5,827 nt of DNA from Gemmatimonadota bacterium (GTDB taxonomy: Bacteria; Gemmatimonadota; Gemmatimonadetes; Longimicrobiales; Gaopeijiaceae), in assembly GCA_024638395.1 (NCBI GenBank), contig JAHEKK010000230.1, positions 1 through 5,827 of the forward strand, given 5' to 3'. The stretch's first letter is position 1. The number at the start of each line of letters is the position of its first letter. Made by a program: the position numbers and the translations under genes. The notes beneath the pieces were generated by a model. It made no database searches and had not been told where the DNA came from. It saw only the letters and a program-made list of their open reading frames with translations. This document shows positions 1 to 5,398 of this stretch, piece after piece.

Positions 1-303
1 GGCCGTCTTTGGCATCACGATCGTGCAGGGCACGCCGAGACGAGTCGCATGGTAGGCGAGGGCCTGCGCGTGGTTTCCCGCCGAAGCCGCGATCACGCCC
101 GGGACTTCGGTGCCTTCCAGGGATATGAGCTTGTTCAACGCCCCCCGGTCCTTGAAGGACCCGGTGCGCTGGCGAAACTCGGATTTCATGCTCACGGGTG
201 CCCCGACGGTGTCACTCAGGGCGTATAGCCGTGAAGTCTCGGTCTCCACCACCTCCGACCGGATGCGGGCCCGGGCAGCGACGACGTCCGAGAGGCTCAG
301 CAC
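1..303 (-). CDS. Threonine/serine ammonia-lyase (PLP-dependent), N-terminal part, cut by window edge
   Basis: Only the first 101 codons are in the window; the reading frame runs off the left edge. The product is a fold-type II PLP enzyme of the threonine dehydratase/serine racemase family, which deaminates threonine (or serine) to a 2-oxo acid and ammonia in the cytoplasm. The PLP-lysine motif TGSFKDRGALNKL puts the Schiff-base lysine at residue 51. It is followed by ASAGNHAQALAYHATRLGVP (residues 73-92), the family's phosphate and substrate loop. The N-terminus SLSDVVAARARI is also typical. I chose the GTG at 303-301 because homologues begin about here. A weak AGG lies 7 bases upstream, and the frame is closed by a TAG at 402-400. 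The C-terminal half is missing, so a biosynthetic IlvA with a regulatory domain cannot be told from a catabolic TdcB-type enzyme. The gene lies 76 bases downstream of a same-strand gene with no visible terminator between them, so it may be the last member of the helicase operon. Confidence 0.9.
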   Translation of the reverse strand, partial: MLSLSDVVAARARIRSEVVETETSRLYALSDTVGAPVSMKSEFRQRTGSFKDRGALNKLISLEGTEVPGVIAASAGNHAQALAYHATRLGVPCTIVMPKTA

Positions 304-379
304 GATGTGGCCTGGTGTTTCACGGGTTCGAGAGCCCCCCGGAAGAGTCGAGGCGCCGACCCACGGAGGCGGGAAGACA

Positions 380-784
380 CTACCGCTGCCGGAATACGGC
401 TACGCGGAGAGGTGGGTCCACCGACCAACGGAACTGGTAGCGACTCTCACCGTCGACGACGACCGACTGCCGGCGCTCACGCGTCTTCGGCTGGTCGTCC
501 CGTCCATTCAGCACAACCAGAATCTGGCCCGGCTCGATGCCTTGCGCCGCCGCCATCAACGACCCCTCGAGATTGGCCAGAACCTCGTCCTCGGCCTTGC
601 TTTGAACAGAGCCCGAGGCCTGGGCAACGAGATCGCTCTCCGAAATCCGCTCGTAGCCGGCCTCGAAATCCTCCACGGAGACCGAGAACTCCCCGTCGCG
701 GCGGAAGCCTACCTCGGTCATCGCCGCGGAATTGAAGTTGGGCTCAACGCTGTGGTACGAGTTCCCGTATCGCTTCAAGATCAT
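380..784 (-). CDS. Conserved-looking hypothetical protein, 134 aa, coupled to DEAD-box helicase gene
   Basis: I do not recognise a named family. The 134-residue protein has no signal peptide, membrane segment or cysteine, so it is probably cytoplasmic. Residues 1-48 begin MILKRYGNSYHSVEPNF and look like mixed alpha/beta. Residues about 50-83 are a likely amphipathic helix rich in Ala, Glu and Ser. Residues 86-134 look beta-rich, with a basic PKTRERR stretch (99-105) and a DPPLRVAVF end. The gene is real: its ATG (784-782) overlaps the helicase stop as ATGA, and a good Shine-Dalgarno sequence GAGGA (795-791) sits 6 bases upstream, inside the helicase gene. That arrangement implies translational coupling, and possibly a partner role with the helicase or RNA, which is inference only. 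It ends at TAG (382-380). I have a vague memory of similar proteins in Gemmatimonadota but cannot verify it. Confidence 0.8.
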   Translation of the reverse strand: MILKRYGNSYHSVEPNFNSAAMTEVGFRRDGEFSVSVEDFEAGYERISESDLVAQASGSVQSKAEDEVLANLEGSLMAAAQGIEPGQILVVLNGRDDQPKTRERRQSVVVDGESRYQFRWSVDPPLRVAVFRQR

Positions 785-2037
785 GAATCGTCCTCAAAAC
801 TGAGCAGCGCTTCCAATTCCTCCGGAGTCAGCGTTTCCCCGGCCTTGCTCCCGCTTCCCCCTGCGGATCGGCTCTTGGTCCCGGTCGGCTTCTCCCGGAC
901 CACACCACCGGCAAAGTCAAAATCGGGGTGATGGATCCGGTCCAGTGAACGACCCAACCGGTACTCCAGGGTCTTGTACGCACCCAGGTCCGCCGCGGTC
1001 ACGAACGTCACCGCCTGTCCATCGGCGCCGGCCCGGCCAGTACGTCCGATCCGGTGTGTGTAGTCCTCGGGGTCCAGCGGCACGTCGTAGTTCACCACGT
1101 GGGAGATGCCCTCGATATCCAGGCCTCGCTGGGCGATGTCCGTGGCGACGAGCACTCGCACCTGACCTCCGGAAAACCCGTCGATGGCCCGTGTCCGGTG
1201 CTTCATCTGCCGGTCCGAGTGGATCACGTCGCACGAGATACCGGCCTGGTCCAGCCGCGCTTTGAGGGCATCCGCCCCCACCTTGGTCCGGGAAAAGACG
1301 AGGACTTGTTCCCACCCGGGCTGCTCCAGCAGATGGATGAGCAGGTCCGGCTTGCGGTCCGGCCGAACCGAGTAGGCCAACTCCTCGATGCCTTCGGCCT
1401 TGGTGCCCGAGGGCGTGACCTCGACCCAGATCGGCTCCCGGGTCATGCGGAGAGCCAGGTCGTGGACTCCATGAGGCATGGTGGCCGAGAAAAGGAGGGT
1501 CTGCGGCCGTTCGCCCAGGCCTCGGACCACAGCTTCGATCTGGGGCCGGAAGCCCATGTCCAACATCTTGTCGGCTTCGTCGAGGATGAGGAAGTCGACC
1601 TTCTTGAGCTTGGCCTTGCCCCGGTTCATGAGGTCGATGAGGCGACCCGGCGTGGCGACCAGCACCTCGTCGCCGCGATCGAGGCTCTCCAACTGGGGGC
1701 CGTATGCCACCCCGCCGTAGATCGCCGAAGCGCGGACGGCGGTGCCCCTGGCCAGGTTCTCGGTTTCTTCCATGACCTGCTGGGCCAATTCCCGGGTCGG
1801 GCAAAGCACCAGCACCTGGAGCCCTTCCCCTGCACGAATCAACTCCAGGGCCGGAAGCATGAACGCCCCGGTCTTGCCGGTCCCGGTCTGGGCGATCCCG
1901 ACGATGTCCTTCCCGTCGAGCACATGGGGAATGGCCTGCTGCTGGACCGGCGTCGGCTGGGACCAGCCCATCGCCTCCAGGACCGCGATCCTGGGCGCAG
2001 AGAGACCCAGGGCGGCAAACGTAGAATAGTCAGTCAA
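781..2037 (-). CDS. DEAD-box ATP-dependent RNA helicase, RhlE-like
   Basis: This is a complete superfamily 2 RNA helicase that unwinds short RNA duplexes using ATP, probably in ribosome assembly or RNA turnover. With the start used here it has 418 residues. All motifs are intact: Q-motif (W25..PTPVQ32), Walker A AQTGTGKT (49-56), Ia PTREL (80-84), GG (108-109), Ib TPGR (129-132), DEAD (153-156), SAT (185-187), IV LVFSRT (246-251), V ATDIAQRGLDI (299-309) and VI HRIGRTGRAG (328-337). A Ser/Gly/Lys-rich linker (about 382-400) and an acidic tail ETLTPEELEALLSFEDDS follow the core. The short tail without an RNA-binding domain fits the RhlE group. The frame opens further upstream, to a TTG at 2073, but I prefer the TTG at 2037-2035. 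It gives MTDYSTFAALGL, the usual spacing before the Q-motif, and it leaves an AT-rich promoter-like stretch outside the gene. The stop overlaps the next gene's ATG. Confidence 0.95.
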   Translation of the reverse strand: MTDYSTFAALGLSAPRIAVLEAMGWSQPTPVQQQAIPHVLDGKDIVGIAQTGTGKTGAFMLPALELIRAGEGLQVLVLCPTRELAQQVMEETENLARGTAVRASAIYGGVAYGPQLESLDRGDEVLVATPGRLIDLMNRGKAKLKKVDFLILDEADKMLDMGFRPQIEAVVRGLGERPQTLLFSATMPHGVHDLALRMTREPIWVEVTPSGTKAEGIEELAYSVRPDRKPDLLIHLLEQPGWEQVLVFSRTKVGADALKARLDQAGISCDVIHSDRQMKHRTRAIDGFSGGQVRVLVATDIAQRGLDIEGISHVVNYDVPLDPEDYTHRIGRTGRAGADGQAVTFVTAADLGAYKTLEYRLGRSLDRIHHPDFDFAGGVVREKPTGTKSRSAGGSGSKAGETLTPEELEALLSFEDDS

Positions 2038-2128
2038 GTGTTCTTGGACCCACGATATATGAGAAAAACGCAATGGGGGAATCTAGCAGGGTGCTTTCAC
2101 AAACCGGATACATGGCCATCTTTGTGGG
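2038..2128. promoter_or_regulatory. Divergent intergenic region between helicase and phosphatase genes
   Basis: These 91 bases are visibly richer in A and T than the flanking genes and must hold the start signals for both directions. On the minus strand TATATC (2059-2054) matches a -10 box at 4 of 6 positions and would place transcription start about 10 bases before the TTG at 2037; I see no good -35 box for it. On the plus strand only weak candidates exist (GATACA at 2107-2112). The phosphatase ATG has GTGGG directly against it, with no properly spaced Shine-Dalgarno sequence. No clear operator palindrome or riboswitch is visible. Confidence 0.45.
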
Positions 2129-2614
2129 ATGACCCCCTCCGATCCGATATCCGTCCTCTTCGTCTGTCTGGGGAACATCTGCCGGTCCCCTCTCGCCGAG
2201 GGCGTGTTCCGCGCCCTTGCTGCGGAGGCCGAATTGGAGGACCGGTTCAGGGTGGACTCGGCCGGGACGGGAGCGTACCACGTGGGCGAGGCGCCCGACC
2301 CCAGGTCCGTGGCCGTGGCCCTGGAGCACGGTGTACAACTCACCGGCCTGGCCCGTCAGGTGACCCCTCACGACCTGACGAACTTCGATTGGGTCGTCGC
2401 GATGGACGACAGCAACCGCCGTTCCCTTCGCGGCCTTGGCGGGGGCACGGACGGGAAACGCCGGGTGGTCCTACTCCGCGATTTCGACTCCGAGTCCCCG
2501 GGCTCCGACGTCCCGGATCCATACTACGGCGGCGTGGAGGGCTTTGAGCGCGTCTTCCAGATCGTGGACCGCTCCTGCCGGCAACTCCTGGACGAGATCG
2601 CCGGCCGCCCTTGA
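2129..2614 (+). CDS. Low-molecular-weight protein tyrosine phosphatase
   Basis: The 161-residue cytoplasmic protein should hydrolyse phosphotyrosine (or phosphoarginine) on proteins by way of a cysteinyl-phosphate intermediate. The N-terminal signature VLFVCLGNICRSPLAEG contains the CX5RS P-loop with nucleophile Cys13 and Arg19. The general acid is Asp130 in the DPYYGG motif, followed by the typical C-terminal helix. DSAGTGAYHVGEAPDPRS (43-60) is also a family hallmark. Length is normal for the family (about 150-165). The ATG at 2129 is the only plausible in-frame start before the P-loop. There is no well-spaced Shine-Dalgarno sequence, so initiation may be leaderless or weak. No tyrosine kinase or exopolysaccharide gene is nearby, so the target is unknown. 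The gene stands alone on its strand, divergent from the helicase and convergent with the methyltransferase, with only 6 bases between the two stops. Confidence 0.95.
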   Translation: MTPSDPISVLFVCLGNICRSPLAEGVFRALAAEAELEDRFRVDSAGTGAYHVGEAPDPRSVAVALEHGVQLTGLARQVTPHDLTNFDWVVAMDDSNRRSLRGLGGGTDGKRRVVLLRDFDSESPGSDVPDPYYGGVEGFERVFQIVDRSCRQLLDEIAGRP

Positions 2615-2620
2615 TGAAGC

Positions 2621-3253
2621 TCACTCGTCCGGCAAACGGACTCCGACGGCCACACCGTCCCCAACCGGGACTACGGTTGCCAGGAACCGTGGATCCTGAG
2701 CGAGGGCTCTGTTGAAACGGTCGACATAGACCCCCGGGGACCCGTCCTCGGGATTCGTCACCTCACCACGCCACAGAGCATTGTCGGCCAGAAGCAGGCC
2801 TCCTGCCCTCAACAGCCGCGCCGCGTGCTCCAGGTAGAGGGGAAGGTTCTCCTTGTCGGCATCGAGAAAGACGACGTCGAAGGACGCGTCGAGAGCGGCG
2901 AGGAGCTCCGGGGCCTCTCCCTCCCTGACTTCAACCCGGTCCCCCAAGCCCGCTCGGCGAAGAGTCTCACGCGTGACGGCCGCGTGACGAGGCTCCCGCT
3001 CCAGGGTGAGAAGTGAGCCGGTCTCAGGGAGGGCCCTGGCAATCCACAGGGCCGAGTAGCCACCCAATGCCCCTACCTCGAGGACCCGCGAGGCCCCAGC
3101 GAGCCGGACCAGAACCTGGAGGAGGCGGCCTGTGGACGGGGGTACCTGAATCTGGGGCAAGCCTCCTTCATCGGAACGCGAGCGAACGTCACGAAGGACC
3201 GCGTCTTCCCGCGCAAAGAGATCCTCGACGTAGGCCTGGAGCGAGTCACCCAC
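2621..3253 (-). CDS. SAM-dependent O-methyltransferase, family 3 (catechol/caffeoyl-CoA type)
   Basis: The protein probably moves a methyl group from S-adenosylmethionine to a hydroxyl of a small catechol-like molecule, using a divalent metal. With the GTG start at 3253-3251 it has 210 residues, close to the family norm. MGDSLQAYVEDLFAREDAVL is a typical family N-terminus, followed by GLPQIQVPPSTG. Motif I is LEVGALGGYSALWIA (Glu59 to Gly65 core). Asp131 and Asp133 lie in FLDADKEN, and Asp157-Asn158 in LLLADNALWRGEV are the expected metal ligands. The GTG overlaps the upstream aminotransferase stop in an 8-base GTGGGTGA arrangement, suggesting coupled translation from one transcript. An ATG at 3298 would add 15 residues but would lengthen the overlap to 53 bases; I think it less likely. 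The substrate is unknown. The protein is soluble, with no signal peptide. Confidence 0.9.
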   Translation of the reverse strand: MGDSLQAYVEDLFAREDAVLRDVRSRSDEGGLPQIQVPPSTGRLLQVLVRLAGASRVLEVGALGGYSALWIARALPETGSLLTLEREPRHAAVTRETLRRAGLGDRVEVREGEAPELLAALDASFDVVFLDADKENLPLYLEHAARLLRAGGLLLADNALWRGEVTNPEDGSPGVYVDRFNRALAQDPRFLATVVPVGDGVAVGVRLPDE

Positions 3254-4436
3254 CGAGAACCCGAGCCATTCGTCGAACACCCTCCTCCAACTCGGCATCG
3301 GACGAAGCGATGCTCATTCGAGCATACCGGTCGTCGCCGAAGGCAGATCCCGGGACGACGGCCACGCCGACTTCCTCCAGGAGCCCCGTGCACACATCCG
3401 CCGACGACCCGTACGTCCCATCGAAGAGGGCATCGACCCGGAAGTAGAGGTAGAAGGCGCCTTCCGGCCGCACATACCCACACCGGGGCGCCAGCTCGTC
3501 GAAGAGCCCCATCACCAGGTCCCTTCGACGCCGGAACGCCGCCACCATCTCGCTCCTGGTGGCGCTGGCGAGGTCCGGTTTCGTGAGCGCCCGGAGGGCT
3601 GCCAACTGCGATGGCGTCGAGGCGTTCGACGACACATGGCTCTGCAGCGCGCTCATCTTCTTCGTCAGATCGGGGTCGGCCCAGGAGAAGCCGATCCGCC
3701 AACCGGTCATCGCGAAGCTCTTCGACAGGCCATTCACGATGACCACCGTCCCGAGGCCGGCTGCCGGAAGGTCGAGTAGCCCCGGAGCGCGGAGCCCTTC
3801 CGACCCGAAGTAGATCTCGCGGTAGATCTCGTCGGAAATGACGACAACGCCGCGGGTCTTGCACCAGTCGGCGATGGCCGCCAGCTCCTCCGCCGTGTAG
3901 ACCGCACCACTGGGATTGGATGGGGACGAGATGATGAGGCCCTTCACCGCGGGGGTGTAGGCAGCCTCCAGGTCATCCGGCGACAGCTTGAATCCCCGAT
4001 CCTCGTTGCCGAACACCGGCACCGGCCGCGCCCGGGCCAGGTTCACGATCTCGGGGTACGAGGTCCAGTAGGGAGAGCCGATCAGGACGTCATCGCCCGG
4101 CCCGAACAGGCAGAAGCAAGCGTTGAACAGCGCCTGTTTGGCGCCGGCCGTCACGACGATGCGCTGGGGATCCGTGGAGTGTGCCGTGCCGCCGGCCATG
4201 TATTCGCCGACCGCGGCCCGCAGCGCAGGTGTTCCGGCAGCCGGTGTGTACCGGGTCTGTCCTGCCTGAATGGCCTCGACACCCGCCGATGAAACCCAGG
4301 GTGGCGTAGGGAAGTCAGGCTCACCGGCCCCGAGATTGATGATGTCACGCCCTTCGGCGGCTAGCTTCTTCGCGAGTGTGCTGACCGCGATCGTCGCGGA
4401 CGGCTGGAGCTTGAGAACGTTTTCAGAGTAATCCAT
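3246..4436 (-). CDS. aspC: Class I PLP-dependent aminotransferase, aspartate aminotransferase-like (subgroup Ib)
   Basis: The 396-residue cytoplasmic enzyme moves amino groups between amino acids and 2-oxo acids, most likely aspartate and 2-oxoglutarate. Landmarks in order: PSATIAV (12-18), GAGEPDFPTP (36-45), GAKQALFN (98-105), SPSNPSG (171-177, with Asn174), SDEIYREIYF (201-210, with Asp202 and Tyr205), NGLSKSFAMTGWRIGF (235-250, with PLP lysine 239) and Arg373 for the substrate alpha-carboxylate. Length and layout are normal. PSAT and GxKQALFN match, from memory, the Thermus-type aspartate aminotransferases in which these segments help recognise the acidic side chain, so aspartate is favoured; prephenate or another amino donor cannot be excluded. 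The ATG at 4436 follows a TAATAT box by only 7 bases, which suggests a leaderless transcript. It is the first gene of a two-gene unit with the O-methyltransferase, whose start overlaps its stop. Confidence 0.93.
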   Translation of the reverse strand: MDYSENVLKLQPSATIAVSTLAKKLAAEGRDIINLGAGEPDFPTPPWVSSAGVEAIQAGQTRYTPAAGTPALRAAVGEYMAGGTAHSTDPQRIVVTAGAKQALFNACFCLFGPGDDVLIGSPYWTSYPEIVNLARARPVPVFGNEDRGFKLSPDDLEAAYTPAVKGLIISSPSNPSGAVYTAEELAAIADWCKTRGVVVISDEIYREIYFGSEGLRAPGLLDLPAAGLGTVVIVNGLSKSFAMTGWRIGFSWADPDLTKKMSALQSHVSSNASTPSQLAALRALTKPDLASATRSEMVAAFRRRRDLVMGLFDELAPRCGYVRPEGAFYLYFRVDALFDGTYGSSADVCTGLLEEVGVAVVPGSAFGDDRYARMSIASSDAELEEGVRRMARVLGG

Positions 4437-4472
4437 GCCGGGAATATTACATCCCCAGCGGCCGGGTGCGAG
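4422..4472. promoter_or_regulatory. Back-to-back promoters between aminotransferase and DsbA-like genes
   Basis: Only 36 bases (4437-4472) separate the two divergent starts. They contain GGAATATTACATCC, an island of A and T in GC-rich DNA. On the minus strand TAATAT (4449-4444) lies 7 bases before the aminotransferase ATG, the spacing of a -10 box for a leaderless message; its -35 region is poor. On the plus strand TTCAGA (4422-4427) and TATTAC (4445-4450) are 17 bases apart, each matching 4 of 6 consensus positions, and would start transcription near 4457, about 16 bases before the TTG. The plus-strand -35 box would lie inside the aminotransferase coding region. The two -10 boxes overlap, so only one direction could be used at a time. 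The boxes were read by eye. Confidence 0.5.
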
Positions 4473-5123
4473 TTGACGGAGACCCCCAGGGGACCATGGC
4501 TATCCTCCGGGCTGGAGCACCCCTCGCCGGCCCTCTACTTCGACTATGTCGATCCGGGGTCCTACCTCCTTTCCCGCCTGCTGAAGGACCTGGAGGTCCA
4601 TTGGCGGGGATTCGAGATCCGGGTTCCACCTGATCGGCCCGTGGACCCCGGGGAGCAGTCTTGGGCGGACTACCAGGCCGACACCGCCGAGTACGCCGAA
4701 GCGTTGGGTCTCGCGTTGCACCCACCTTCGCAGGTCCCATGGACCCGGAAGGCCCACGAACTGACGGCCCATGCAGAAGAGCGGGATTGCTCGGAGGCCA
4801 TGCGGGGTGCACTGTTCCGGGCCCACTTCTTGGAAGGACTGGATATCGGCCGGATCGACGTACTCGTGTCCATCGGGAGCTCCCAGGGGCTGGATCCGAG
4901 TGAGACCAAAGCCGCCCTGGACGTAGATCGCTGGGCGGGTCAGGTCGAAAGTGACCGTGCTCTCGCACTGGAGGATCGAATCGTCGGGGTTCCCACGTTG
5001 GTCATGGGGACCCGCAGGCTGGAAGGTCTCCGGTCGATGAACGAGATTCGCGACTGGATCGCATCGCACCACCCCGACACCACGAAGGAGCCATGGCGGG
5101 ATATCAACGAAAGACGGCCCTGA
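4473..5123 (+). CDS. DsbA/FrnE-like thioredoxin-fold protein lacking the CXXC cysteines
   Basis: The 216-residue protein has the layout of the DsbA-like superfamily (DsbA, FrnE, 2-hydroxychromene-2-carboxylate isomerase, kappa glutathione transferase). The first strand and active-site turn are LYFDYVDPGSYLLSRLL (21-37). A long helical insertion follows (about 64-165), then the cis-proline loop IVGVPTLVMG (170-179, Pro174) and a C-terminal helix ending near residue 198. Where oxidoreductases have CPxC, this protein has Asp27-Pro-Gly-Ser30, and its only cysteine is Cys106. It therefore cannot be a dithiol oxidoreductase of the usual kind. It may be a glutathione-dependent isomerase or transferase relative, or a binding protein. 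There is no signal peptide, so it is cytoplasmic. The TTG at 4473 is the best start: no ATG or GTG lies in frame before the core, though no Shine-Dalgarno sequence is obvious. Its last 31 bases overlap the next gene. Confidence 0.82.
   Translation: MTETPRGPWLSSGLEHPSPALYFDYVDPGSYLLSRLLKDLEVHWRGFEIRVPPDRPVDPGEQSWADYQADTAEYAEALGLALHPPSQVPWTRKAHELTAHAEERDCSEAMRGALFRAHFLEGLDIGRIDVLVSIGSSQGLDPSETKAALDVDRWAGQVESDRALALEDRIVGVPTLVMGTRRLEGLRSMNEIRDWIASHHPDTTKEPWRDINERRP
5085..5090 (+). promoter_or_regulatory. Unusually close Shine-Dalgarno sequence for the 100-aa gene
   Basis: AAGGAG is a strong match to the 16S rRNA anti-Shine-Dalgarno complement, but only CC separates it from the ATG at 5093, where about 5-9 bases are normal. 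It lies within the end of the DsbA-like gene. The next gene shows the same pattern, with AGG followed by CC and ATG at 5394-5401. The close spacing may lower initiation, or the true start may lie elsewhere. Confidence 0.45.
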
Positions 5124-5395
5124 GTCCCAAGGACGTGCTCGAGAAGGCCCAGACACGGCTACCCGAGTACCTGGGCCTGTCCAGGTCCAAGGAGAGCGAC
5201 CATAGCGCCACCTATACCGGAGAGGAGGGCACCGTGGTCCTATCGGCCCATCGCCACGGCCCCTACACCGACGTGGTGGCTTCGACGGACCGGCTCAGAA
5301 CCTCCCGGATGGACTACGAGATCCAGCGGTTCTTGAACCTGTTGCCCTACGAACCAGGAGACACGGGAGGCCCGGGATCAGGCGATCCCCAATAG
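5093..5395 (+). CDS. Hypothetical protein, 100 aa, between DsbA-like and DEAD-box-like genes
   Basis: I do not recognise a named family. The small soluble protein has no cysteine, signal peptide or membrane segment. Residues 10-28 (LSPKDVLEKAQTRLPEYLG) look helical. Residues 38-67 look like two or three beta strands with a central HRHGPYTDVVAST. Residues 68-85 (DRLRTSRMDYEIQRFLNL) form a likely charged helix. The C-terminus is a Gly/Pro-rich tail, LPYEPGDTGGPGSGDPQ. The N-terminus is basic, so nucleic acid binding is conceivable but unproven. ATG 5093 lies within the last 31 bases of the upstream gene. The TAG (5393-5395) is 3 bases before the next ATG, so all three plus-strand genes probably form one transcript. 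Coding is supported by operon packing and codon use like the neighbours. Confidence 0.72.
   Translation: MAGYQRKTALSPKDVLEKAQTRLPEYLGLSRSKESDHSATYTGEEGTVVLSAHRHGPYTDVVASTDRLRTSRMDYEIQRFLNLLPYEPGDTGGPGSGDPQ
5374..5389 (+). repeat. Perfect inverted repeat (RNA hairpin) at the junction of two genes
   Basis: GGGATC (5374-5379) and GATCCC (5384-5389) are perfect complements around an AGGC loop. They form a 6-bp stem in the last codons of the 100-aa gene, 9 bases before the ATG of the DEAD-box-like gene. There is no T-run, so it is not an intrinsic terminator. It could affect ribosome access to the next start, or be chance in GC-rich coding DNA. Confidence 0.35.
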
Positions 5396-5398
5396 GCC

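Noticed and set aside
318..345. GGGTTCGAGAGCCCC resembles the T-arm of a tRNA.
   Set aside because: The 5-bp T-stem does not pair correctly, and I found no acceptor, D or anticodon arms around it.
304..379. Possible terminator or promoter between the 134-aa gene and the ammonia-lyase.
   Set aside because: The 76 bases are GC-rich, with no strong stem plus T-run and no convincing -35/-10 pair.
110..931. Open frame of 273 codons on the plus strand.
   Set aside because: It is antisense to the ammonia-lyase, the 134-aa gene and the helicase tail, crosses three real genes and shows no domain.
1054..2547. Long open frame of 497 codons on the plus strand.
   Set aside because: It lies opposite the DEAD-box helicase, whose motifs are complete, and overlaps the phosphatase in another frame. 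Its product is rich in Arg, Gly, Pro and His with no recognisable domain, as expected of an antisense shadow in GC-rich DNA.
2627..2641. GTCCG-GCAAA-CGGAC hairpin near the convergent gene ends, a possible terminator.
   Set aside because: The stem is only 5 bp, there is no T-run on either side, and it lies in methyltransferase codons.
3073..3864. Open frame of 263 codons on the minus strand.
   Set aside because: It is a shifted-frame shadow of the aminotransferase and methyltransferase genes, which show complete family motifs in their own frames.
4500..5156. Open frame of 218 codons opposite the DsbA-like gene.
   Set aside because: The plus-strand frame has the thioredoxin-fold turn and cis-Pro loop; the minus-strand product has neither motifs nor a credible start.
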